NCBI GenBank assembly: GCA_034678485.1
Contig: JAXDBU010000101.1
Span: 1-64,000 of the forward strand
Direction: 5' to 3'
Source: PLanc-01 sp034678485
GTDB lineage: Bacteria; Planctomycetota; Phycisphaerae; Sedimentisphaerales; Anaerobacaceae
Length of the DNA stretch: 64,000 bases
A program made the position numbers and the translations under genes. Positions 56,140 through 64,000 of this stretch are shown here, in pieces (the stretch's first letter is position 1; every line of letters begins with the position of its first letter). Below the pieces are notes generated by a model. The model saw only the letters and a list, made by a program, of their open reading frames with translations. It made no database searches and was not told the DNA's origin.

Positions 56140-58554
56140 ATGGGCGAGTGGCGTTTCGCGGGATCCGACTCGCGGCGAGCGTGTCCGGTGGCGAAGGGGT
56201 GTTGTGGGCAGAGGGCTCGGGTGCTCAAGACTGTCTGGTTGGCGGTCATGCTGCTGCTGTGCAGTGGCCGAATGGCCGTCGCGTCTTCTTATGTCCCCTG
56301 TCTGCCCGGTGGCGGCGGGGACCTCAAGACCGATACCGAGGCGTCGCTGGTCCTCACGATCGATACGTCCCGGACCCGCCAGACGATCCGCAGTTTTGGC
56401 GCGTCGGACGCCTGGTCCATCCGATTCGTCGGGCAGTGGCCCGACGTCAAACGCCAGGCCATTGCCGATCTGCTCTTCGAGACGGGCCTGGACGAGTACG
56501 AAAACCCCAGAGGGATCGGACTGTCCGCGTGGCGATTCAACATCGGCGCAGGCAGCAGTCGGCAGGACAACATGAGCGACCCGTGGCACCGAGCCGACAC
56601 GTTCTTCGACGAGAGCTTCAGCGAATACGACTGGTCGCGATGTCCCGGACAGCGATGGTTCCTCAAGGCCGCCAAGGACAGGGGAGTCGAGCGGTTCATC
56701 GCCTTCGTGAACAGCCCGCCGATCAATATGACCAAGAACGGCCTGGCCTATTGCCAGTCGAGCTCGGGCACGACGAACCTGCGGGACGACAAGGTCGTGG
56801 ACTTCGCGGCCTATCTGGCGACGATCCTGAAGCACTTCCGCGACGTCGAGGGGATCGACTTCACAGGCGTCAGCCCCTTCAATGAGCCGAACTGGGACTG
56901 GGATGAGGCAGGGCAGGAGGGGTGCCGGTACAACAACATCGACATTCGCAACGTGGTCGTTGCGCTGCATCAGCAGTTGCAGGATCAACAGCTCGACACA
57001 GAGATCGAGATCGTGGAGTCGGGGGACATCGGCTACCTCACGGACGGATTCAGCACGCGGGGCGACTACATCGACGCCTTCTTCAACGCCAGCAGTCCCT
57101 ACTACCTTGGCGACAAGCTCGCCAACCGGATTTCGGGTCACAGCTACTTCACCTGCTGGCCCGAGAACAACCAGCTTGTGGGACGGCGCCGAATTCTGCG
57201 CGACAAGCTCGACCTCTATCCGGGCCTTGGCTACTCCATGTCCGAATACTGTATTCTGCTTGGAAGCGACTCGGGAATCCCTTCCCAGTATCACGACTAC
57301 GGGAGCGGGCGGGACCTGGGCATCGACCCGGCGCTCTGGATGGCACGGGTGATTCACTGCGATCTGACGATCGCGGAGGCCTCGGACTGGCAGTGGTGGC
57401 TCGGGGTCTCTCCCTATGACTACAAGGACGGCCTGGTCTATGTGACCAAGAGCACGCTCACCGGCAACTACTATGAATCGAAGATGCTCTGGGCGATGGG
57501 CAACTTCAGTCGGTTCATCAGGCCGGGAATGAAGCGGATCGAGGTGCAGCGCTCCGACAAGGCCGGTGCAGAGGAGACGGTCGAAGACCTGATGGCGTCT
57601 GCATACTGGGGGAAGGACGACGGCGTCGTGGTGGTCGTGTTCGTCAACCGGGCGAACGAAGACCGTGTCGTGCGGCTCGATCTTGTCGGAGCTGATGTGG
57701 CCTCCCTGGTTCCCTATGTCACGAAAGGCAACTCGGACGGCACGGACAACCTGACGGCCTACCGCAGGCTCGACCCGGAGGATGCCGTGGCGATCCCCGC
57801 TCGCTCCGTGGTCACCCTGGTCGCGGGCGCCACAAAGCTCGGCGACTGGGACAAGGATGCGAAGGTGGACTTCCGGGACTTTGCGGTCCTGGCGGGCCGG
57901 TGGGGTGGCGCACCCGTCGGCGAGGGGCAGGCGGATCTGGGCGATTTGGTGGACTGGGCGGCCTACTGGCTCGAGGACTGGCGCTTCGCGGCCCACTGGA
58001 AACTGGACGAGACCTCCGGCAGCGTGGCCCGCGATGTGCTCGGTGAGCACGACGCGACGCTCGAAGGCAATCCGCTCTGGCAACCCGCCGGCGGGGCGGT
58101 CGACGGCGCGCTGCAACTGGACGGGCTGGACGATTGCATCCGCACCCCGTTTGCCCCGAATCCCGGCGAGACGAAATTCACCGTCTTCGCCTGGGTCAAA
58201 GGCGGCGGGGCGGGCCAGGTAATCCTCTCGCAGACTGACGGAGGCCACTGGCTGATGGCTACGCCCAACGGCACGTTGAAGACCGGTTTGCAGTCGGCGG
58301 GTCGTCAGGGCAAGCCGCTCGGCTGTGCGTCGGTCATCACGGACGGCGCGTGGCACCGGGTGGGCCTCACCTGGGATGGCTCCAATCGCATTCTCTATGT
58401 CGACGATATCGAGGTCGCTCGCGATGTGCAGGACAGCCTGGCGGGCTCGACGGGGAACCTCTCGATCGGCGTCGGCAGCACGACGGAAACGCCCGGCTTC
58501 TGGAAGGGACTGATCGACGACGTTCGCATCTATGACCGCGCGGTCACGCCGTGA
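56140..58554 (+). CDS. Secreted GH30-family glycanase with dockerin-like and LamG domains
   Basis: 804 aa, signal peptide 'TVWLAVMLLLCSGRMAVASS'. Residues about 60-580 form a GH30-type barrel plus beta-sandwich similar to endo-beta-1,6-galactanases. 'RQTIRSFGASDAWSIRFVGQW' opens it, Glu249 in 'GVSPFNEPNWDW' is the acid/base, and Glu369 in 'YSMSEYCIL' is the nucleophile. A dockerin-like segment follows ('LGDWDKDAKVDFRDFAVLAGRW', 'GDLVDWAAYWLED', about 567-610), then a LamG jelly roll ('AHWKLDETSGSVARDVLGEHDATLEG' to 'GLIDDVRIYDRAV') at the C-terminus. GGAAGGGG stands before the ATG. It would cut galactan- or related side chains outside the cell. Confidence 0.9.
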   Translation: MGEWRFAGSDSRRACPVAKGCCGQRARVLKTVWLAVMLLLCSGRMAVASSYVPCLPGGGGDLKTDTEASLVLTIDTSRTRQTIRSFGASDAWSIRFVGQWPDVKRQAIADLLFETGLDEYENPRGIGLSAWRFNIGAGSSRQDNMSDPWHRADTFFDESFSEYDWSRCPGQRWFLKAAKDRGVERFIAFVNSPPINMTKNGLAYCQSSSGTTNLRDDKVVDFAAYLATILKHFRDVEGIDFTGVSPFNEPNWDWDEAGQEGCRYNNIDIRNVVVALHQQLQDQQLDTEIEIVESGDIGYLTDGFSTRGDYIDAFFNASSPYYLGDKLANRISGHSYFTCWPENNQLVGRRRILRDKLDLYPGLGYSMSEYCILLGSDSGIPSQYHDYGSGRDLGIDPALWMARVIHCDLTIAEASDWQWWLGVSPYDYKDGLVYVTKSTLTGNYYESKMLWAMGNFSRFIRPGMKRIEVQRSDKAGAEETVEDLMASAYWGKDDGVVVVVFVNRANEDRVVRLDLVGADVASLVPYVTKGNSDGTDNLTAYRRLDPEDAVAIPARSVVTLVAGATKLGDWDKDAKVDFRDFAVLAGRWGGAPVGEGQADLGDLVDWAAYWLEDWRFAAHWKLDETSGSVARDVLGEHDATLEGNPLWQPAGGAVDGALQLDGLDDCIRTPFAPNPGETKFTVFAWVKGGGAGQVILSQTDGGHWLMATPNGTLKTGLQSAGRQGKPLGCASVITDGAWHRVGLTWDGSNRILYVDDIEVARDVQDSLAGSTGNLSIGVGSTTETPGFWKGLIDDVRIYDRAVTP

Positions 58555-58817
58555 GAGGCCGCGTGCGGGAGCGGCTGTCCCGTTGTTTCTACTGCGCCGG
58601 CGTGTTATCGGACCTGTGTCGGCCGGGGAGAATGATGCCACGAGGCCTCTGAGACCGCCTGCACCTCGCCGGGGCGCAAACAAGAACGAACCTCCGTTCG
58701 TAGATCATCTGATTGCCGCAGCATCCCCGCGCAGGGGGCAGGTGCATCGAGATAGCACATGCCCGCCGCGGGTCGGGCGTGCGGCGACGCCCCGAGCCAA
58801 GAAAATCGGGCGGGGTC
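58555..58817. other. Gene-free region between GH30 and the ABC operon
   Basis: About 260 bases. No protein family or conserved start was found. The sequence is GC-rich with small palindromes and leads into the promoter at 58818. Confidence 0.45.
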
Positions 58818-58845
58818 TTGACTGTCGGGCGGCAATCCGTAAATT
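58818..58845 (+). promoter_or_regulatory. Promoter of the gliding-type ABC operon
   Basis: TTGACT (58818-58823), 16-base spacer, TAAATT (58840-58845), about 45 bases before the ATG. Confidence 0.5.
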
Positions 58846-58890
58846 GATGGGTCTTACCCTGGTAAATCGCAAGATGGTTTGGAGATGGTT

Positions 58891-59613
58891 ATGATTGAAG
58901 TCAAAGAACTTCGGCGGAGCTTCGGGCCGGTAGTTGCTGTTGACGGCGTCTCATTCGACGTGAAGAAGGGCCAGGTGCTCGGCCTGCTCGGCCCCAACGG
59001 CGCGGGCAAGACCACCGCCATGCGGATGATCACCTGCTACATCCGCCCGGACAGCGGCACCGCGAGCGTCTGCGGGCACGACATCCTGAAGGACCCGATC
59101 GGAGTCAGACGGTCGCTCGGCTACCTGGCGGAGAACTCGCCGGCATATCCGGAAATGACAGTGGGCGGGTTCCTCAACTTCATCTGCGACGTCCGGCGGA
59201 TCAAGGGCAAGGACCGCAAGAAGGCCCTCGACCGCGTGGTCCCGATGTGCTCCATCGACTCGGTGTACCATCAGACGATCGAGACGCTGTCGAAAGGCTA
59301 CAAACGGCGCGTCGGCCTGGCGCAGGCGTTGATCCACGACCCGGACGTGCTGATTCTCGACGAGCCGACGGATGGTCTCGACCCGAACCAGAAACACGAT
59401 GTCCGAGAGCTGATCAGCGGTATGGGAAAGGACAAGTGCATCATCATTTCCACCCACATCCTGGAAGAGGTGGAGGCGATCTGCTCGCGAACGATCATCG
59501 TCGCGAGGGGCAAGGTGCTGGTGGATTCCACGCCCAAGCAGCTCAGGGAAAAGCACAAAGCCAGTCTGGACGAGATCTTCCGGATGGTCACAAAGATGAA
59601 GAAAAGCGCTTAG
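58891..59613 (+). CDS. ABC transporter ATP-binding protein (GldA-like)
   Basis: 240 aa. Walker A 'GLLGPNGAGKTTAMRMI' (about 34-50), signature 'LSKGYKRRVGLAQALIHDPDVLILDEPTDGLDP' with Walker B, and the H-loop 'IISTHILEEVEAI'. It is the energising subunit for the permease and GldG-like proteins downstream, a system of ABC-2 type used for gliding-related or exopolysaccharide/envelope export in other phyla. ATG 58891 is supported by GGAG six bases upstream; an ATG at 58885 and a TTG at 58879 are alternatives. An imperfect inverted repeat separates it from the permease. Confidence 0.93.
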   Translation: MIEVKELRRSFGPVVAVDGVSFDVKKGQVLGLLGPNGAGKTTAMRMITCYIRPDSGTASVCGHDILKDPIGVRRSLGYLAENSPAYPEMTVGGFLNFICDVRRIKGKDRKKALDRVVPMCSIDSVYHQTIETLSKGYKRRVGLAQALIHDPDVLILDEPTDGLDPNQKHDVRELISGMGKDKCIIISTHILEEVEAICSRTIIVARGKVLVDSTPKQLREKHKASLDEIFRMVTKMKKSA

Positions 59614-59627
59614 GATTTACGATTTTT

Positions 59628-59713
59628 GATTTACGATTTGAGGTTCGAAGCCGCTGTCGCGGCAGGACTTCTCGGACGGGCGACAGCGAATCATAAACCA
59701 CAAATCGTAAATC
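59628..59713. repeat. Nested inverted repeat inside the ABC operon
   Basis: Arms GATTTACGATTTG-AGGTT (59628-59645) and AACCA-CAAATCGTAAATC (59696-59713), 17 of 18 bases complementary, with an inner perfect pair CGCTGTCGC (59652-59660) / GCGACAGCG (59680-59688). It lies between the ATPase and permease genes and can fold into one long hairpin in the message. Confidence 0.7.
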
Positions 59714-59735
59714 GTCAATTTTCACGGGAGTTCCT

Positions 59736-60470
59736 ATGAACAGTTTCTGGGCGGTATTCAAGCGGGAGCTGAAGAGCTACTTTGCGACGCCTCTGGCCTA
59801 CGTGTTCCTCGTCATTTTCCTGTTCTTCTCGGGATACCTGACGTTCAACAAGCAGAAGTTCTTTGAGGTCCGACAGGCGGACATGCTGCCGTTCTTCGTG
59901 AATCTCCCGCTGCTGTTCATCTTTATGGTGCCTGCCACAGCGATGCGCCTGTGGGCGGAGGAACGCAAGGTCGGCTCCATCGAGTTGCTGTTCACCCTGC
60001 CGATTACGATCACCCAGGCGATCCTCGGCAAGTTCTTCGCGGCCTGGGTGTTCCTCGGAATCGCCCTGGCGCTGACGTTCCCCATGGTATTCACGGTGGC
60101 CTACCTCGGCGATCCCGACGGCGGCCTGATCGCGGCGGGCTATGTCGGCAGTTTCCTCATGGCGGGCACCTTCCTTGCCGTCGGCTGCTTCTTCTCCGCG
60201 ATGAGCAAGAACCAGGTCATCGCGTTCGTGCTCTCCGTGGTGGCCTGTGCGATGCTCGTGTTCGCGGGCATGCCCTCGACGCTGGATTACCTCTCGGCGT
60301 TCCTGCCGGCCGGGCTGGTTTCCGCTGTCGAGAACATGAGTCTTCAGCAGCATTTTGACTCGCTCCAACGGGGCGTCGTGCGATTCAAGGACCTCGCGTA
60401 CTTCGTCGTGCTGATCGTGGGGTGGGTCGCCGCGTGTACGGTCGTTTTGGATGAAAGGAAGGCCAGCTAA
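59736..60470 (+). CDS. ABC-2 type permease (GldF-like)
   Basis: 244 aa with six transmembrane segments, 'ATPLAYVFLVIFLFFSGYLTF', 'FFVNLPLLFIFMVPATAMRLWAEE', 'GKFFAAWVFLGIALALTFPMVFTVAYLGD', 'GYVGSFLMAGTFLAVGCFFSAM', 'QVIAFVLSVVACAMLVFAG' and the C-terminal helix. The 'EERKVGSIELLFTLPIT' loop is the family's cytosolic coupling helix. It pairs with the ATPase upstream and the GldG-like protein, whose start codon overlaps its stop (TAATG). Substrate unknown. Confidence 0.9.
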   Translation: MNSFWAVFKRELKSYFATPLAYVFLVIFLFFSGYLTFNKQKFFEVRQADMLPFFVNLPLLFIFMVPATAMRLWAEERKVGSIELLFTLPITITQAILGKFFAAWVFLGIALALTFPMVFTVAYLGDPDGGLIAAGYVGSFLMAGTFLAVGCFFSAMSKNQVIAFVLSVVACAMLVFAGMPSTLDYLSAFLPAGLVSAVENMSLQQHFDSLQRGVVRFKDLAYFVVLIVGWVAACTVVLDERKAS

Positions 60471-62497
60471 TGAACCGCACAATTCGAGCCATTCTCGGTG
60501 CCGTTCTGATCCTGATCATCGCGTTCAGCGGCATCACCGTCTGTCAGAACATCGGGGGCCGAGTGAAGGTGGATATCACCGATCAGGGCCTCTATACCCT
60601 GTCGGACGGGACCAAGGCGATTCTGGGCAAGCTCAACCAGCCGATCAAGGCCAAGCTGTACTATGCCAAGACCGCGGCAATGAAGGCCCCCGACCAGATC
60701 CAGTACTTCAACAACTACTTCGAGTTCGTCAAGGCGCTCTTGGAGGAGTACGCTGCGGTCTCGCACGGCAAGGTCGAACTGGAGTTGATCGATCCGCGGC
60801 CTTTTTCCGACGACGAGGAGCAGGCCATCCGGCATGGGTTGCAGCGATTCCCGATCACGCAGGATGAGAGTTTCTTCTTCGGCCTGGTCGTCCAGACCCA
60901 GTTCGGCGTCGACAAGGTCATCCCATTCTTCTCGCCGGATCGGCACAATTTCGTCGAATATGACATCAGTTATCTGATCGACACCGCGATCACGAAGCAG
61001 AAGAAGAAGATCGGGGTCATGAGTTCGCTGGCCGTGATGGGCCAGGATGCCAGCGACTACATGGCGCGAATGATGCAGATGCAAGGCCAGCAGCTCCAGC
61101 CGCCGTGGACCATCGTCGAGCAGCTTCGGAACAAGTACGAAGTGAGCACGGTGGCCACGGATGTCAACGAGATCAACGATGTGGACATCCTGATCGTCGT
61201 GCATCCGAAGGACCTACCGGAGAGGACGCAGTTCGCCATCGATCAGTTCGTCCTCAAAGGCGGGCGAACCATCGTCTGCGTGGACCCGCACTGCATCTCG
61301 GATCGTCCGCAGCGCAACCCCATGCAAATGACCGTGCAGAACCAGAATTCCAGCCTGGACCGGCTCATGAAGACCTGGGGTCTGGACATGCCGGCGAACA
61401 CGTTTGCGGGCGACCGGGCCTTGGCGGTGGAGGCAGCCGTCAACCGCAACCAGCGAGCGGAGAAGATCATCGGCTACCTGGAGCTTGGGCCGAAGTGCTT
61501 TAACAAGGATAACGTCATCACGACGAATCTCAACCAGGTTCGCGTGCTGTTCGCCGGCGTGTTGAAGGAGATCGACACGCAGTCCAGAGCGGCATCGAAG
61601 CCCGCGGATGCGAATCAGCCGGCTGTTGCCGATGAGAGACCGGCCATTCAATGGACGCCTTTGGTGATGACCACCAACCGGGGCAATGCCTGGAAGGTGG
61701 GTAGTTCCTTCGAGCTGATGTACCCCGATCCCGCGAAGATGATGGACAGCTTCATCGAGGGTGACCGGCCGGTCACGATGGGATACCTCGTCACCGGGCG
61801 GTTCAAGAGCAGCTTCCCCGCCGGGATCGAGGTCGAGGTCGATGCTCCTGCCGACCCGAACGACAACGACAGCGATCCGAACGAGCCCAAGAAGATCAAA
61901 AAGCACATTGCCGGCTTGACGGAGGCGAAGGAGGATTGCGCGGTTGCCGTCTTCTCCGACGTGGATTTCATCAGCGACCAGTTGGCCTACTCCAGCTCCA
62001 TTTTCGGGAAGATGGTCATCGGTGACAACAGCGCCCTGCTGTTGAATACGGTCGAGGAACTCGGCGGGTCGGGCGATCTGATCTCGATCCGGTCCCGCGG
62101 CAACTTCAAGCGTCCCTTCGTTGTCGTGGACCAGATCGAGCAGGAGGCGGAGAAGCTGACCGCCGACGAGATGGCCCTGGTGAACGCCCAGATCGACGGA
62201 TTCAACCAGGAGCTGCAGAAGCTGGTCTCTTCCGCGAAGGATCAGGACAAGCAGGAGATTCTCGGCAGCGATATCGTCAAGAAGAAGCGAGAGCTCGAAC
62301 TGAACATCCACGATGCACAGCGCCGCTTGCGGGCGATCAAGGAGAAACGTCTCGAACGAACCGACCAGCTTGGCAACAAGCTGGAGCTGGTCAACATGGC
62401 AGCGGTGCCGGGTGTGATCATGGCGGTTGCCGTGATCCTGGGTATCTGGCGGAGCCTTCGGAGGCGGCACTACATCAGCCACGCGAGCGACGCATAG
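60470..62497 (+). CDS. GldG-like ABC-associated membrane protein
   Basis: 675 aa. N-terminal TM 'IRAILGAVLILIIAFSGITVCQN', then the GldG/IFT52-like soluble domain ('LYTLSDGTKAILGKLNQPIKAKLYYAKTAA', 'VDILIVVHPKDLPERTQFAIDQFVLKGGRTIVCVDPHC'). A charged helical stretch (about 590-640, coiled coil likely, 'KKRELELNIHDAQRRLRAIKEKRLERTDQL') and a second TM ('PGVIMAVAVILGIWRSL') at the C-terminus. This layout is that of auxiliary transporter proteins that accompany GldA/F. A 'PADPNDNDSDPNEPKK' linker is typical of this phylum. Translation is coupled with the permease by TAATG. Confidence 0.9.
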   Translation: MNRTIRAILGAVLILIIAFSGITVCQNIGGRVKVDITDQGLYTLSDGTKAILGKLNQPIKAKLYYAKTAAMKAPDQIQYFNNYFEFVKALLEEYAAVSHGKVELELIDPRPFSDDEEQAIRHGLQRFPITQDESFFFGLVVQTQFGVDKVIPFFSPDRHNFVEYDISYLIDTAITKQKKKIGVMSSLAVMGQDASDYMARMMQMQGQQLQPPWTIVEQLRNKYEVSTVATDVNEINDVDILIVVHPKDLPERTQFAIDQFVLKGGRTIVCVDPHCISDRPQRNPMQMTVQNQNSSLDRLMKTWGLDMPANTFAGDRALAVEAAVNRNQRAEKIIGYLELGPKCFNKDNVITTNLNQVRVLFAGVLKEIDTQSRAASKPADANQPAVADERPAIQWTPLVMTTNRGNAWKVGSSFELMYPDPAKMMDSFIEGDRPVTMGYLVTGRFKSSFPAGIEVEVDAPADPNDNDSDPNEPKKIKKHIAGLTEAKEDCAVAVFSDVDFISDQLAYSSSIFGKMVIGDNSALLLNTVEELGGSGDLISIRSRGNFKRPFVVVDQIEQEAEKLTADEMALVNAQIDGFNQELQKLVSSAKDQDKQEILGSDIVKKKRELELNIHDAQRRLRAIKEKRLERTDQLGNKLELVNMAAVPGVIMAVAVILGIWRSLRRRHYISHASDA

Positions 62498-62499
62498 CA

Positions 62500-62590
62500 T
62501 TGATGATTGTTGATTGGTGATGGATGATTGATTGTCGGAAACACACGTCGACATGGACGCGGATCGTCAATTATCCATCATCAATAGTCA
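62500..62590. repeat. AT-rich inverted repeat before the DUF4340 gene
   Basis: TTGATGATTGTTGATTGG and TGATGGATGATTGATTG (62500-62535) pair imperfectly with CAATTATCCATCATCAATAG (62568-62587). The word CATCAATAGTCA recurs at about 1384-1395. It is another hairpin-forming spacer in the ABC operon. Confidence 0.6.
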
Positions 62591-62606
62591 GTAAAAGGAG
62601 TATTCG

Positions 62607-63824
62607 ATGAGCAACCAGAAACTCGGTATTCTGGCCGCCGTTGCGGCGGTCATGGTTCTTCTGGCGGTGATCAGTTCCCGCGCGCCGGTTGGCGGAGGAG
62701 CGAAGCGGTCGGGTCTGGCCTATTTGATCCAGGGTCTCGAACCAGGCAATATCGACAATGTCACGGTCGGGCAGGGCAAGGACCTGGTGAAGCTGGCCCG
62801 GCGGAGCAACCAGTTCGTCGTCACGGACATCAACTACCCCGCGGATGCCAAGCAGATCAGCGACCTGATCACGAAGACGCTTGACATCAAGATCGGCGAG
62901 ATCTACACGAGCGACCCGAAGAACCACGAGGAACTCGAGGTGACGGAGGAGAAGGCCCGCGGCATCGTGAAGTTCTTCAAGGCCGATGGGTCGCTTCTGG
63001 CGGGCGTCGTGGTCGGCAAGAGCCGCGAGTCCGGCCAGGGCGCTTACGTCCGCCTGGCATCCAGTGACGACGTGTACGTGACCGACGAGGCGCCGTGGTT
63101 CCGCACGAAGCCCTTGGACTACGTCAACCAGGAAATCGCCTCGATCGAACGAGCGGACGTCAACATGGTGACGATCACCACGCCCCAGGGCTCCTACACG
63201 CTGCGGGCGGAGAAGGGAGGTGGCGATGATGTGCTTATGGACGCGCTGCCCGCCGACAAGAAGCTAAAGGACAGCGATGCCAAGAGCGTCTTCACCGCCC
63301 TGCAAGGCCTTCGTTTTGAGGATGTGAACGCGCCTGCCCGGATCGAGGGTTTGAACTTCGATCACAAGTACGTCGTGCTGATGGACAACTCGACCCAGTA
63401 CACGCTGGAACTCGCAAAGAAGGGAGCCAAGACCTATCTCAGAGGGCAAGCCGCCTACACCAGTTCCGCCAAGGTGACGATCAATCCGCAAGAGAAGGAT
63501 TCCCCCGAGGAGTTGCAGAGGAAAGAGGCCATTCTGCTGGCTCAAGAGGGCGCCCAGCGGTTCACGTTGCGTCACAAGGACTGGGTCTACGTGATTCCCG
63601 ACTGGAAGGCGAAATACCTGATGAAGGCACAGGCGGAGCTGCTCGAGGACAAGGAGCCGAAGTCCACGCCGGTCGCGGAGACGACGACACCGGCGGTTCA
63701 GCTCGATCAACCGATTGTACCGCTGGCGGTGGAGCCCAACCAACCCGCGCCGGCGGCCATCGAGCCGAACCAGCCTGTGATGACGGCTCCCGTCCCGGCT
63801 GCCGAGCCGAACAAGCCGGCTTAG
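62607..63824 (+). CDS. DUF4340 protein, membrane-anchored
   Basis: 405 aa. One N-terminal TM ('LGILAAVAAVMVLLAVISSRA'), then DUF4340 repeats built of beta strands: 'IDNVTVGQGKDLVKLARRSNQFVVTD', 'DVNMVTITTPQGSYTLRAEKGGGDDVLMD', and 'YVVLMDNSTQYTLELAKKGAKTYLRGQAA'. The C-terminus is a Pro/Asn/Glu-rich tail repeating 'EPNQP'. DUF4340 proteins are constant neighbours of GldG-like ABC systems in Planctomycetota and other phyla. AAAAGGAG precedes the ATG. It is the fourth gene of the operon. Confidence 0.9.
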   Translation: MSNQKLGILAAVAAVMVLLAVISSRAPVGGGAKRSGLAYLIQGLEPGNIDNVTVGQGKDLVKLARRSNQFVVTDINYPADAKQISDLITKTLDIKIGEIYTSDPKNHEELEVTEEKARGIVKFFKADGSLLAGVVVGKSRESGQGAYVRLASSDDVYVTDEAPWFRTKPLDYVNQEIASIERADVNMVTITTPQGSYTLRAEKGGGDDVLMDALPADKKLKDSDAKSVFTALQGLRFEDVNAPARIEGLNFDHKYVVLMDNSTQYTLELAKKGAKTYLRGQAAYTSSAKVTINPQEKDSPEELQRKEAILLAQEGAQRFTLRHKDWVYVIPDWKAKYLMKAQAELLEDKEPKSTPVAETTTPAVQLDQPIVPLAVEPNQPAPAAIEPNQPVMTAPVPAAEPNKPA

Positions 63825-63837
63825 AGGAGGATCGCGA

Positions 63838-64000
63838 TTGCGGATCGACCGGTTCATTCTCGGGGACTTCCAGACGAATTGCTACGTTGTCCGCGCGGAT
63901 GAATCGGCGACGGAGTGCCTGGTGGTCGATGCCGGCCTGGACGCCGACGAACTCATCGACTTCCTGAAACAGCATCGGCTCAATCCCGTTGCGACGGTTC
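63838..64000 (+). CDS. Metallo-beta-lactamase-fold hydrolase (glyoxalase II-like), truncated by window end
   Basis: The first 54 codons from TTG 63838, supported by AGAGGAGG seven bases upstream. 'RIDRFILGDFQTNCYVVRADESATECLVVDAGLDADELIDFLKQHRLNPVATV' (shown here in part, 'GDFQTNCYVV', 'VVDAGLDADEL') is the first strand-loop unit of glyoxalase II / YcbL hydrolases, before the HxHxDH metal motif, which lies outside the window. It follows the DUF4340 gene by 13 bases and may be the last gene of that operon. Confidence 0.8.
   Translation, partial: MRIDRFILGDFQTNCYVVRADESATECLVVDAGLDADELIDFLKQHRLNPVATV

Overview
The window is a GC-rich bacterial chromosome segment. Its protein architectures point to Planctomycetota, most likely class Phycisphaerae (Sedimentisphaerales-like). 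The evidence is secreted LamG / 'YYWRVDE...VWSF' proteins, beta-helix proteins opening with 'IYVDDD...GSSW', dockerin-like 'LGDWDKDAKVDF' segments, lamin-tail/CotH proteins, Tat-exported sugar enzymes, and abundant intergenic palindromes. The taxonomic call is inference from architecture, not from a marker gene. No rRNA, tRNA or CRISPR was recognised.

Layout. 1-6 kb: a minus-strand LysE/YjbQ pair, a broken nicotinamidase/nicotinate phosphoribosyltransferase chimera, a secreted EF-hand protein, a GT4 glycosyltransferase, and about 1.2 kb of nested inverted repeats. 6-13 kb: a large LamG protein, two secreted or anchored proteins of unknown function, and a secreted GH10 xylanase. 13-24 kb: MoxR, DUF58 and transglutaminase genes, then an RND tripartite efflux operon (adaptor, permease, TolC-like). 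24-33 kb: Tat-exported sugar-active proteins, an exported CinA homologue lacking its active site, an MFS transporter divergent from an exported amidohydrolase, and a second amidohydrolase. 33-35 kb: an NSS-family Na+ symporter with a 32-aa MetS-like partner, then convergent MazG-like and Rrf2 genes.

36-39.5 kb: a signalling cluster of STAS protein, RsbW-like kinase, a 153-aa unknown, an intracellular GH10-fold protein without catalytic residues, and a helix-hairpin-helix protein. 39.6-41.5 kb: a complete insertion sequence with 13-bp perfect terminal repeats and a 9-bp target duplication. 41.6-50.4 kb: a 1181-aa lamin-tail/CotH protein, two von Willebrand A proteins and an MFS transporter. 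50.7-58.6 kb: three tandem paralogous beta-helix proteins with a shared C-terminal tag and chlamydial Pmp-like FxxN/GGAI repeats, then a GH30-LamG enzyme. 58.9-64 kb: a gliding-type (GldA/F/G-like) ABC operon with a DUF4340 protein, and the start of a metallo-beta-lactamase-fold hydrolase cut by the window end.

Together the genes describe a polysaccharide-using bacterium with a heavy investment in secreted or surface carbohydrate-binding and adhesive proteins. The least explained parts are the 36-39.5 kb signalling cluster with its pseudo-xylanase, the exported inactive CinA, and the repeat architecture between genes. Start sites were chosen from Shine-Dalgarno motifs, stop-start overlaps and promoter spacing; promoter calls are visual matches to sigma70-type boxes and are untested.
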